Shown piece by piece: positions 45,891 through 54,396 of a stretch of 64,000 bases of DNA. The DNA lies in contig NZ_LGEL01000007.1 of the NCBI RefSeq assembly GCF_001636695.1, positions 1 to 64,000 on the forward strand. Direction: 5' to 3'. The stretch comes from Pedobacter panaciterrae. Its GTDB lineage: Bacteria > Bacteroidota > Bacteroidia > Sphingobacteriales > Sphingobacteriaceae. The notes beneath the pieces are model-generated. The model saw nothing but the letters and a program-made list of their open reading frames with translations. It was not told the origin of the DNA and did not search any database. The number at the start of each line of letters is the position of its first letter. The stretch's first letter is position 1. The translations under genes and the position numbers were made by a program.

Positions 45891-47297
45891 ATGAAATTAA
45901 TTAGAAATATATTGATCCTGACTTGTTGCACTGCGATTTTTAGCTGTTCAAAAGTGACGAATCAGGTTCCCGATAGTATCATAACGCCATCAAATTTTTA
46001 TAAAACAGCTTCTGATGCTGATAATGCAATAAATGCATGCTATGACGCGCTACAATCGTCTTCAGAAAACTATGAAGTTTGGGGCGATGGCAGAGCTGAT
46101 TTGCTGGCCAGTACAGATCGTTCAAGCAGCTCTCAATTGCAGGTTGCCAGTGGTAATGTTTCTTCATCAAACGATTATGTAGGTTGGGGAAGTTTATATG
46201 GAGGGATAAATCGCTGTAATAGTGTATTGAAGAATGTTCCTTCAATTGCAGATCCTGCATTGGCTGCGCGTAAGGATAGAATCATAGGAGAAGCCTATTT
46301 TTTAAGAGCAATGTTCTATTTTTTCTTAACGCGTACCTACGAAAGTGTGCCATTGATATTAGAACCTTATGAAAATTTAAGCGGTAATTTTTTCCCTGCT
46401 AAAAGTAGCAGAGAACTTATTTTCGATCAGATTGAGAAAGACCTGAAAATGGCTGAGACTTTAGTTCCTGATGTCCCATTTAGTACAGCTATAGAAAATA
46501 AAGGGAAAGCATCTAAAGGTGCAGCAAGAACAGCATTGGCGGATCTTTATTTGTGGCAGAAAAAATACCAGGAAGCAGCAGATATGGCGAACTTAGTAAT
46601 CACCAGTCCGTCAAATTATAGTTTGGTTCCTGGCGCTAACTATGCTTCTATCTTTTCTACCGGAAGCAGAAACACATCAGAATCTATTTTTGAAGTTCAG
46701 TTTAACTATGCATTTTTAGAAGGAAATTCAAATGGATTAACAGACCTTTTCTTACCCCTGGGTGGAACAATTAATGCCGGAAATCTTCGGTTTATGCCTT
46801 CAAACGCGTTAATGGAAGCGCTTCCTGCAAATGATAACAGGACCTCAGCCACCTATAAAAATACAGGTGCCGTTCCTGCGCCTTATCGTGATGCAAACAA
46901 AATATACGTGGCAAAATATCAGGGAACTATTGTTGGTTCAACACTTTATCAGGATAACAACCGTATGGTTTATCGTCTGGCAGAGGTGATTTTGTTCAGA
47001 GCAGAAGCCCTGAATGAACTAAATCAAACCGGTGCAGCGATTACCTTGCTGAACCAGATTAGAAACCGGGCCGGAATAGGAGAGACAACTGCTGTTACAC
47101 AAACCGAAGTACGACTAGCCATTGAAAGGGAGCGTTTTGCTGAATTGGCTTTTGAAGGAAAGCGTTACTATGATTTAATAAGAACCGGACGCTACACTGC
47201 AGTAACTGGCTTTACCAATCCAAATTGGTTGCGCTGGCCATTATCGGCAGTAGAAGTAACTAAAAATCCAAATCTTGTTCAAAACCCGGGCTATTAA
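45891..47297 (+). CDS. susD: SusD/RagB-family glycan-binding lipoprotein
   Basis: 468 residues, lipobox AIFSC with lipidated Cys19. Motifs: ITPSNFYKTASDADNAINAC, GEAYFLRAMFYFFLTRTYES, SKGAARTALADLYLWQKKYQ, ERERFAELAFEGKRYYDLIR and a final VTKNPNLVQNPGY. It is the shortest SusD of the window and pairs with the SusC 11 nt upstream. Four enzymes and accessory genes follow with gaps of 4-13 nt, so it belongs to a tight operon. Confidence 0.95.
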   Translation: MKLIRNILILTCCTAIFSCSKVTNQVPDSIITPSNFYKTASDADNAINACYDALQSSSENYEVWGDGRADLLASTDRSSSSQLQVASGNVSSSNDYVGWGSLYGGINRCNSVLKNVPSIADPALAARKDRIIGEAYFLRAMFYFFLTRTYESVPLILEPYENLSGNFFPAKSSRELIFDQIEKDLKMAETLVPDVPFSTAIENKGKASKGAARTALADLYLWQKKYQEAADMANLVITSPSNYSLVPGANYASIFSTGSRNTSESIFEVQFNYAFLEGNSNGLTDLFLPLGGTINAGNLRFMPSNALMEALPANDNRTSATYKNTGAVPAPYRDANKIYVAKYQGTIVGSTLYQDNNRMVYRLAEVILFRAEALNELNQTGAAITLLNQIRNRAGIGETTAVTQTEVRLAIERERFAELAFEGKRYYDLIRTGRYTAVTGFTNPNWLRWPLSAVEVTKNPNLVQNPGY

Positions 47298-47309
47298 AAT
47301 AAAACGATC

Positions 47310-47801
47310 ATGAAAAATTATCATAAAATAAAAATATTAGGCTTTTTCTTTGTCGCCCTTGCTGTTTTGGGAAGCTGCAAAAAGAATCAGGATGAGAACT
47401 ATAAGCCTATTCCCAATGCAGTTTATGTAACTTCAAATGCTATCACGGGTACCGGACCCGGAGCATCAACAACAATTACCAATTCCGCTTCCGGAAAGGT
47501 AAATGTTACTCCTGCTGTAGCCCGGGTGTATGTAAATACATTGAAAACATCCGATGTGGTAGTCAATTATTCCATCACAGGCACGGCAGTAGCCGGTACA
47601 AATTATGCCCTTCCAACTACAACGTCAGTAACAATTCCGGCAGGGAAGTGGTATGGAGATATTCCAATTACAGTACTGAATACAGCGATATCTTCAAACC
47701 TAACTATCATTGTAACGTTAACCTCGGCTTCAAATGATACCCAGCTGGGAATCGGCACAGACCGCAACTACAAAGTTTTTACTTATACATTAACCCGATA
47801 A
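47310..47801 (+). CDS. Surface lipoprotein with Calx-beta-like domain
   Basis: A 163-residue lipoprotein (lipobox AVLGSC, lipidated Cys23). The mature part reads as one immunoglobulin-like or Calx-beta-type beta-sandwich: ARVYVNTLKTSDVVVNYSIT, then GTAVAGTNYALPTTTSVTIP, then TVLNTAISSNLTIIVTLTSA. Such small lipoproteins placed right after SusD often act as extra surface glycan-binding proteins (SGBPs), usually with further domains. This one is unusually small, with a single domain. It lies 12 nt after susD and 4 nt before the SGNH gene. Confidence 0.75.
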   Translation: MKNYHKIKILGFFFVALAVLGSCKKNQDENYKPIPNAVYVTSNAITGTGPGASTTITNSASGKVNVTPAVARVYVNTLKTSDVVVNYSITGTAVAGTNYALPTTTSVTIPAGKWYGDIPITVLNTAISSNLTIIVTLTSASNDTQLGIGTDRNYKVFTYTLTR

Positions 47802-47805
47802 CGGG

Positions 47806-48540
47806 ATGGAATTAACCAGAAGAAAAATTATCAAAGGAGGAGCTGCTTTTTTGGGGCTTGCACTGATGGATAAATCGGCTTTGGCTCATTTTGTAGCTCA
47901 GGATCAAACAGCTATTCAGGTGCTAAATGCAGGTATTGGCGGTAATAATACAGTAGATCTATTGGCCAGAATTGATAAAGACTGTTTAAGTTATCGGCCA
48001 AAACTCACGGTACTGATGGTGGGTACAAATGATATGAACAGTGTAAAGCATGTCCCATTGAGAGAATATGAGCAAAACCTGATTTCGATTGTAAAACAAA
48101 TTAAAGCAACTGGAAGCAAGGTTTTGATCATGACGATTTTACCGGTTTACGAACCTTATTTGTTGACCCGACATCCGGCAGAATTTTATGAACCTGAGGG
48201 TGTGCAGGGCAGAAGAAAACAGGTAAATGAGACAATTAAAAAAGTAGCGAATCAGCAAAGGATTCATTTTCTGGATTTGGGCCATCGTTTTGAAGCTATA
48301 GGTAAAATTGGAACAGACAAAGATTCTCTGATCCAAAATGAAGCAAATGCCAGTAAAACCGATGGCATTCATCCAACAGCAAACGGTTATCGTTTTATAG
48401 CGCTCACGGTTTATGATTATATTACACAGGCCGGACTTCCTCAAAATAACATCGTTTGTTTTGGTGATAGCATTACTAAAGGTGATGGAAGTATAGATAA
48501 AGACAGTTATCCGGCATTTTTAAAAAAACTCTTAGCTTAA
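47806..48540 (+). CDS. SGNH/GDSL hydrolase with circularly permuted motif order
   Basis: A 244-residue exported protein with a Tat-like signal (RR at residues 5-6, KIIKGGAAFLGLAL). The SGNH motif blocks are all present but in an unusual order: block II NAGIGG (41-46), block III GTND with N75, block V DGIHP with D186 and H189, and only then block I FGDSIT (219-224) with nucleophile S222. In ordinary SGNH esterases block I is near the N-terminus. The C-terminal segment SYPAFLKKLLA is the helix that normally joins block I to block II, so the chain looks cut after that helix and rejoined through a TQAGLPQNN linker. It probably removes acetyl or other acyl groups from a glycan. Gaps of 4 nt on both sides place it firmly in the operon. 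Confidence 0.85.
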   Translation: MELTRRKIIKGGAAFLGLALMDKSALAHFVAQDQTAIQVLNAGIGGNNTVDLLARIDKDCLSYRPKLTVLMVGTNDMNSVKHVPLREYEQNLISIVKQIKATGSKVLIMTILPVYEPYLLTRHPAEFYEPEGVQGRRKQVNETIKKVANQQRIHFLDLGHRFEAIGKIGTDKDSLIQNEANASKTDGIHPTANGYRFIALTVYDYITQAGLPQNNIVCFGDSITKGDGSIDKDSYPAFLKKLLA

Positions 48541-48544
48541 TTTT

Positions 48545-50212
48545 ATGAAGAAACAATTCGTTGCAATTTTAATTGGTCTATTATTTTTTCAATTTCATAT
48601 TTCCAAAGCCTACGTGGCTAAAAAAGAAGAAATCAAGGCAGATATCATTATTTATGGTGGTAATTCTGCTGCAATTACAGCTGCAGTTCAGGCTGCCAGG
48701 ATGAATAAAACGGTCATTGTTGTTTCTCCCGATCTACATTTGGGCGGCCTTTCTTCATCAGGATTAGGTTTTACCGATACCGGGAACAAAGAGGTGATCG
48801 GAGGCTTATCCCGCGAATTTTACCATCGCGTTTATCTTCATTACCAGACAAACGACTCCTGGAAGTGGCAAAAAAAAGAAGAATATGGAAACAAAGGACA
48901 AGGTACACCTGCAATTGACGGGACAGACAGAACTATGTGGATTTTTGAGCCGCATGTGGCGGAAAAGATCATGGAGGACTTTGTAAAGGAAAACCATTTA
49001 ACAATATATCGGGGAGAGTTTCTGAACAGAAAAAATGGTGTTGTTAAAAAAGATGGGAATATCATCTCGATCACTACTTTGAGTGGTAAGAAATTTACGG
49101 GGAAAGTGTTTATCGATGCTACTTACGAAGGAGATTTAATGGCAGCAGCAAAAGTAAGTTATCATGTTGGTCGGGAGTCGAATGCAACTTACGGAGAAAC
49201 CTGGAATGGCGTACAGTCACTGGTTTTTCAGCATGGGCATCACTTTGCTGCTAAAATTGACCCTTATAAAACGCCTGGCGATAAAAAAAGTGGACTTCTT
49301 GCCGGTATTTCTTCGGAAAATCCGGGTTTAAATGGAACCGCAGATCATAAACTACAGGCTTATTGTTTCAGAATGTGCTTTAGCAATGTACCCGAAAACA
49401 GGGTTGCGTTCCCTAAACCGGATCGTTACAATCCAATGGATTATGAATTACTTGTGCGTGTTTTTAACAGCGGCTGGAAAGAACTTTTTGATAAATACGA
49501 TCCATTGCCAAATCATAAAACGGATACCAATAACCACGGACCATTTAGTACTGATTTCATCGGAATGAATTATGATTATCCGGAAGCCTCTTATGAAAAA
49601 AGAAAACAGATCGTAAAGGATCATGAAAACTATCAAAAAGGACTGATGTATTTTATGGCAACGGACCCGAGGATTCCTAAAGATTTACAACAAAAACTGA
49701 ATACCTGGGGACTAGCAAAAGATGAATTTAAGGACAATGGAAACTGGCCTTATCAGATTTATGTTCGCGAAGCGCGACGCATGATTGGCTCCTTTGTAAT
49801 GAGTGAAAATGAAGTGCTCGGCAAAAAGGAAGTCCCAAAATCTGTAGGAATGGGTTCTTATTCACTCGATTCACATAATACGCAGAGATATGTTACACCA
49901 GAGGGTTATGTACAGAATGAGGGTGATATAGGTGTTAAGGCACCAAAGCCTTATAGTATTTCTTATGATGCAATTGTTCCAAAAATTTCAGAATGTAAAA
50001 ACCTGATTGTGCCTGTTTGCATTTCATCTTCTCATATTGCTTATGGTTCGGTCAGGATGGAGCCTGTATTTATGATTCTCGGCGAATCGGCAGCTACCGC
50101 GGCATCGTTAGCAATAGACGGAAAAAAGGCTGTTCAGCTGGTAGATTATGATCAATTAAAATCTCAATTATTAAAACAAAAACAACGGTTGAACCTTGAA
50201 ATCAATCATTAA
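48545..50212 (+). CDS. Exported FAD-dependent oxidoreductase (FAD_oxidored type)
   Basis: 555 residues with a signal peptide (ends SKAYV). An FAD-binding Rossmann motif lies at about residues 30-60 (ADIIIYGGNSAAITAAVQAA then RMNKTVIVVSPD). It is followed by LHLGGLSSSGLGFTDTGNKE and a GKVFIDATYEGDLMAAAKVS segment, as in the PF12831-like family. The C-terminus has YGSVRMEPVFMILGESAATA, another FAD-contact block. These proteins are frequent in Bacteroidota glycan loci and are thought to oxidise or eliminate sugars, but few are characterised. It sits between the permuted SGNH gene (4 nt) and GH2 (13 nt). Confidence 0.88.
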   Translation: MKKQFVAILIGLLFFQFHISKAYVAKKEEIKADIIIYGGNSAAITAAVQAARMNKTVIVVSPDLHLGGLSSSGLGFTDTGNKEVIGGLSREFYHRVYLHYQTNDSWKWQKKEEYGNKGQGTPAIDGTDRTMWIFEPHVAEKIMEDFVKENHLTIYRGEFLNRKNGVVKKDGNIISITTLSGKKFTGKVFIDATYEGDLMAAAKVSYHVGRESNATYGETWNGVQSLVFQHGHHFAAKIDPYKTPGDKKSGLLAGISSENPGLNGTADHKLQAYCFRMCFSNVPENRVAFPKPDRYNPMDYELLVRVFNSGWKELFDKYDPLPNHKTDTNNHGPFSTDFIGMNYDYPEASYEKRKQIVKDHENYQKGLMYFMATDPRIPKDLQQKLNTWGLAKDEFKDNGNWPYQIYVREARRMIGSFVMSENEVLGKKEVPKSVGMGSYSLDSHNTQRYVTPEGYVQNEGDIGVKAPKPYSISYDAIVPKISECKNLIVPVCISSSHIAYGSVRMEPVFMILGESAATAASLAIDGKKAVQLVDYDQLKSQLLKQKQRLNLEINH

Positions 50213-50225
50213 ATAAGTAAACACT

Positions 50226-52937
50226 ATGAAAAGAACCACGCTGGTAGTTCTCATTTTATTTTTTCTTTCATTTTATACAAGTGCTCAGCAGGCATCTTTA
50301 AGCGAGAAATCATCTTCAAATTCAATCTTTCTACGATCGGTATCGGCTAATGGAAGTTATCACTGGAAAATTAAAAAAGCTGCTGATGTGACATCACCCG
50401 CGGAAAGTATAGCCAGAGTAGGGTATGATGATTCCAGTTGGATTCCTGCTACTGTTCCTGGTACTGTACTCACTTCTCTTGTTAACAATGGGATTTATCC
50501 TAATCCATATTATGGCGATAACAATAGAAAAGAAAACAAACTGATCCCTGATATCATTGATACCGGGATCGAATTCTACCATTACTGGTGGAGAACAGAT
50601 TTTAAAATACCACAAAATTTTTCAGGCAAGAAAATCTGGCTGAAATTTCATGGTATTAATTACCGCTCAGAAATTTGGGTGAACGGTAAGAAAGTCGGGT
50701 CTATGGACGGTATGTTTAACGATCAGCAGTTTGATATTACTGCTATGGTGAACATTAGCGGGAAGAATACTTTAGCAGTTAAAGTAAAGCCTGTTGATGT
50801 ACCCGGAAACAGTAATAAAAAAAACAATGACAGGCCTGGTGCAATTGGTGAAAACAGAAACGGAGGCGACGGGGAAATCGGCCGAAATGTAACGATGCTA
50901 ATGAGTGTAGGCTGGGATTTTACAGCTCCGGACGGTATCAGAGACCGGAATACCGGTTTATGGAAAGATGTAGAATTGTTTGCAACCGGATCAGTGGTGT
51001 TGCAAAATCCATTTGTGAAAGTAAAAATGCCATTGCCTGATACCAGCAGTGCCAGAACCACCATTACTGTAGAGGCATTTAATGCTACCAATAAAACACA
51101 GGTTGGGACATTATCAGCCAAAGTTACGTCCACAACTGCGGCTGTTAAAAAAAGTGTGACATTGAAAGCCGGTGAAAGAAAGCTAATAGCGCTGGATCCG
51201 GAAACTTACAAGCAATTGATTTTAGCCAATCCTAAATTATGGTGGCCGTTAAATAAAGGCAAACAACACCTCTACCAGCTTCAACTTTCCTTTTCGGTTA
51301 AGAACATTATCAGTTCCAGCATCAATACTACTTTTGGGGTTCGGGAAATTACTTCTGATCAAAATACACCAGATAAATCCAGAAGATTTATAGTGAATGG
51401 TGTGCCGATTTTTATCAGAGGATCTAATTGGGTGCCAGAAGCGATGGTCAAAAATACTGAGGAGCGTACTTATGCTGAATTAAGATATACGAAACAATCG
51501 GGCGTTAATTTTTTACGTCTATGGGGCGGAGGAATTGCTGAATCTGATTACTTCTATCGCCTTTGTGATGAAATGGGAATTATGGTTTGGAGTGAGTTTT
51601 GGATTACGGGAGATACCAGGTTTCCAACAGATACTGCCTTGTATTTTAAAAATTTAACAAGTACGATTAAACGAATCAGAAACCATGCTTCCTCAGCATA
51701 TTACGTTTCGGCAAATGAATCCACAGAGATAGAGGGTGCAGGGAAATTGATCTATCAGCTAGATCCGACAAAGGGTTACCAGGCACAGTCAGAATGCTGT
51801 GGCATACATGATGGAAGTCCATATAAATACGAGAATCCGATGCAATATTTTGAAAATACAGCATCAAAAAGAGGAAGCCGTGTGGATGGATTTAACCCCG
51901 AGTACGGAACCCCAATTTTGCCGATTCTTTCTTCGTTAAAGCAACTGATGCCGGCAAAAGATCTTTGGCCAATTAATAAGTCAGTGTGGGATTATTTGGA
52001 TGGGGGAGGTTTTCATCAGATGACCACCAAATACCATGAAGCCGTTGAGCAATTCGGACAATCTGCGGACATAGCTGACTATGCAAAAAAAGCGCAGTTT
52101 GTCGGTGCAATGAACTTTAGGGCATTATGGGAAGTTTGGAACTACAATAAATTCAATTCCGGTGATCGTTTTGCAAGCGGGTTGCTGTTCTGGTATCACA
52201 ATAGTCCTGTTCCACAAACTTCAAGCAGGTTTTACGACTGGTTTTTAGAGCCAACAGCCGGATTATATTATTCCCAGAATGCATTGGCACCGCTTCATCC
52301 ACAATATGATTACCTGAAAAATACGGTTTCAGTATCGAATGATTTTAGAAAGTCGTTTTCTGGATACAGACTTAAGGCCGTAGTATATGATATGGATAGT
52401 AAACCAGTTTTAAATCTTTCAAAAACAATAGATATCCCTGCAGATGGATTAGCAAAAGATGTACTGAAGATTGATTTTCCTGCTAACATTTCACAGGTTC
52501 ATTTTATCAAACTGACACTTGATGATCAAAAAGGAAAACAGGTTGCTGAGTCATTTTACTGGCGTTCAAAAGATGAATACAAGGGAGCGTGGACCATCAC
52601 AGGACCTGCTGTGTCTGGCTTTCAGGATATTAATAAACTTAAAAAGACGGCACTGTCACTTTCGGTTGAGCACGTGAAGTTAAAAGATAAGGTGATGGTA
52701 AAAGCTAAAGTTGCCAACAAGGGGACTTCAATTTCTTTCTTTACGCAGTTGCGATTGGCAGATCAGAATGGAGAAAGTATTAAACCGGCATTTTACACGG
52801 ATAACTTCCTGAATCTCCTTCCGGGAGAGGAGAGATGGATACAGATTGAAATTCCACAGTATATTTCCAAAGGAAGGCAAATTATCGTTACAGTGGATAG
52901 TTTTAATGCAACAGAAATCAGAGCCGGTCTATTTTGA
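50226..52937 (+). CDS. GH2 family glycosidase (exo-beta-glucosaminidase/mannosidase-like)
   Basis: A 903-residue exported enzyme (signal peptide to about residue 21, ends TSAQQ). It has a sugar-binding jelly roll (about 40-250: WIPATVPGTVLTSLVNNGIY, KIWLKFHGINYRSEIWVNGK), an immunoglobulin-like domain, the TIM barrel (RFIVNGVPIFIRGSNWVPEA) and a C-terminal immunoglobulin-like part. Probable acid/base is E498 in YYVSANES and nucleophile E559 in NPEYGTP. The overall length and layout fit exo-beta-D-glucosaminidases or beta-mannosidases better than beta-galactosidases. It is the last gene of the operon, ending at a hairpin shared with the convergent efflux genes. Confidence 0.9.
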   Translation: MKRTTLVVLILFFLSFYTSAQQASLSEKSSSNSIFLRSVSANGSYHWKIKKAADVTSPAESIARVGYDDSSWIPATVPGTVLTSLVNNGIYPNPYYGDNNRKENKLIPDIIDTGIEFYHYWWRTDFKIPQNFSGKKIWLKFHGINYRSEIWVNGKKVGSMDGMFNDQQFDITAMVNISGKNTLAVKVKPVDVPGNSNKKNNDRPGAIGENRNGGDGEIGRNVTMLMSVGWDFTAPDGIRDRNTGLWKDVELFATGSVVLQNPFVKVKMPLPDTSSARTTITVEAFNATNKTQVGTLSAKVTSTTAAVKKSVTLKAGERKLIALDPETYKQLILANPKLWWPLNKGKQHLYQLQLSFSVKNIISSSINTTFGVREITSDQNTPDKSRRFIVNGVPIFIRGSNWVPEAMVKNTEERTYAELRYTKQSGVNFLRLWGGGIAESDYFYRLCDEMGIMVWSEFWITGDTRFPTDTALYFKNLTSTIKRIRNHASSAYYVSANESTEIEGAGKLIYQLDPTKGYQAQSECCGIHDGSPYKYENPMQYFENTASKRGSRVDGFNPEYGTPILPILSSLKQLMPAKDLWPINKSVWDYLDGGGFHQMTTKYHEAVEQFGQSADIADYAKKAQFVGAMNFRALWEVWNYNKFNSGDRFASGLLFWYHNSPVPQTSSRFYDWFLEPTAGLYYSQNALAPLHPQYDYLKNTVSVSNDFRKSFSGYRLKAVVYDMDSKPVLNLSKTIDIPADGLAKDVLKIDFPANISQVHFIKLTLDDQKGKQVAESFYWRSKDEYKGAWTITGPAVSGFQDINKLKKTALSLSVEHVKLKDKVMVKAKVANKGTSISFFTQLRLADQNGESIKPAFYTDNFLNLLPGEERWIQIEIPQYISKGRQIIVTVDSFNATEIRAGLF

Positions 52938-52948
52938 CCAGCTCTGAT
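52917..52948. terminator. Hairpin between convergent GH2 and efflux genes
   Basis: ATCAGAGC and GGTC (52917-52929) pair with GACC and GCTCTGAT (52936-52948) with one mismatch and the loop TATTTT. No T-run follows on either side. It spans the GH2 stop codon and could act as a factor-dependent or weak terminator. Confidence 0.55.
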
Positions 52949-52962
52949 TATAAACTGTTGTT

Positions 52963-54396
52963 CTATTTCCAACCTCCACCAAGTTCCTGGTAGATGTTGG
53001 TTACAGCGTTAAGCTGGTTCTTTTTTGTTTCTATGAGCTCTAGTTTGGATTCCAGTGCATCTCTTTGAGTCATTAACACTTCCAGATAATCTGCTCTTGC
53101 TGATTTAAATAAATCATTACAGATGTCGATAGATTTGTTAAGTGCGCCTACTTGTTCCGACTTCAAGCGATAACCCTTTTCCAGGTTATCAATGTTAGAC
53201 ATTTGAGTAGAAACCTCCAGATATCCATTTAAAATGGTTCTTTCATAGTTGTACATGGCCTGAAGCTGGCGCAGGTTTGCATTTTTAAACTCAGCCTTAA
53301 TCGCATTTCTATTGATCAGTGGCCCGGCAAGATCTCCTGCAAGTGAGTAAAGCATCGATTCCGGGAATTTCACCAGATAAGATGGCTTAAATGCCTGAAA
53401 TCCGAATGCTGCGGAAATGTCCAGTGATGGGTAGAATTCTGCTTTTGCCACTTTTACATCCAGTTTTGCAGCTACAAGTTCCAGCTCAGCCTGTTTAATA
53501 TCCGGTCTGTTGGCCAGCAATTGTGAAGGGATACCTGTGCGAACTGCTCCAGGTACCAGATTTAAGAAATTGCCCTTGTCCCTTGGGATTTCCTGTGGAT
53601 AACGACCAAGTAAAAAGTTGATTTTATTCTCGCTCTCTTTGATCTTTTGAAGAATATCAAACTCCATACTTTGGGAATTGAGTACCTCCGCTTTAAACTT
53701 CTGAACGGCCAGTTCAGTTACTCTGGTCGCTTCTTTTTGAATTTTCACGATCTCAAGGGCATTCTTTTGCAGCTGGATGTTTTGCCTGACAATTTCCAGC
53801 TGATTATCCAGGGATAGTAATTCATAGTAAGAATTAGCTACCTCGGCGACTAGATTGGTCAACACAAAGTTTTTACCTTCTACAGAAGATAAATATCTGC
53901 TGATCGCCGCTTTTTTAGAGTTGCGCAATTTTTTCCAGATGTCTACTTCCCAGTTTGCATAAACTGCGGCGGTATAATCCATCAAAGGATCCGGAGTTTC
54001 TTTTCCCGGAGCAATTTCCGTAGAGGCATCGCCGGCACCCTGACTGGTATATCTTCCTACTTTTTCAACTCCAAGGCCAAGCTTTCCGCTGACGCTTGGT
54101 AATAGCGCTCCCTGTTTGAATTTGATGTCATTCTTTGCTATCTCAACTTCCTGAAGAGTGATCATCAGCTCCTGATTGCGTTTAAGAGCTGTGTCTATCA
54201 GATTCACCAGATTAGGATCAGTAAAAAAGCTTCTCCATTCAAGGGCAGCCATATTGGTTGTGTCCCTGTTGTTTGTATAGGAATCCGGGGTTGATCGGTT
54301 TTCAGTCTGCTGCGTAATCGCAGGGATTTTACAGCTTGCAATGGCCAGACAGATGCCCAGCAAGACAATGCATTTATATATCCTGTGTTTATACAT
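52963..54396 (-). CDS. TolC-family outer-membrane efflux lipoprotein
   Basis: 477 residues from the ATG at 54396 (the frame can be read from a TTG at 54405, which I reject). Lipobox AIASC gives lipidated Cys22, as in OprM/CusC-type channels. Two outer-membrane-efflux repeats are visible, with long heptad-rich helices (LDNQLEIVRQNIQLQKNALE, LPSVSGKLGLGVEKVG and the matching FYPSLDISAAFGFQAFKPSY). The gene overlaps the end of the RND pump gene by 8 bp, so it is translationally coupled to it. Confidence 0.94.
   Translation of the reverse strand: MYKHRIYKCIVLLGICLAIASCKIPAITQQTENRSTPDSYTNNRDTTNMAALEWRSFFTDPNLVNLIDTALKRNQELMITLQEVEIAKNDIKFKQGALLPSVSGKLGLGVEKVGRYTSQGAGDASTEIAPGKETPDPLMDYTAAVYANWEVDIWKKLRNSKKAAISRYLSSVEGKNFVLTNLVAEVANSYYELLSLDNQLEIVRQNIQLQKNALEIVKIQKEATRVTELAVQKFKAEVLNSQSMEFDILQKIKESENKINFLLGRYPQEIPRDKGNFLNLVPGAVRTGIPSQLLANRPDIKQAELELVAAKLDVKVAKAEFYPSLDISAAFGFQAFKPSYLVKFPESMLYSLAGDLAGPLINRNAIKAEFKNANLRQLQAMYNYERTILNGYLEVSTQMSNIDNLEKGYRLKSEQVGALNKSIDICNDLFKSARADYLEVLMTQRDALESKLELIETKKNQLNAVTNIYQELGGGWK

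Noticed and set aside
47806-48540. Truncated or frameshifted SGNH hydrolase
   Set aside because: All motif blocks are present once, the signal peptide is intact, the length is normal and the neighbouring gaps are 4 nt, so permutation explains it better than damage.
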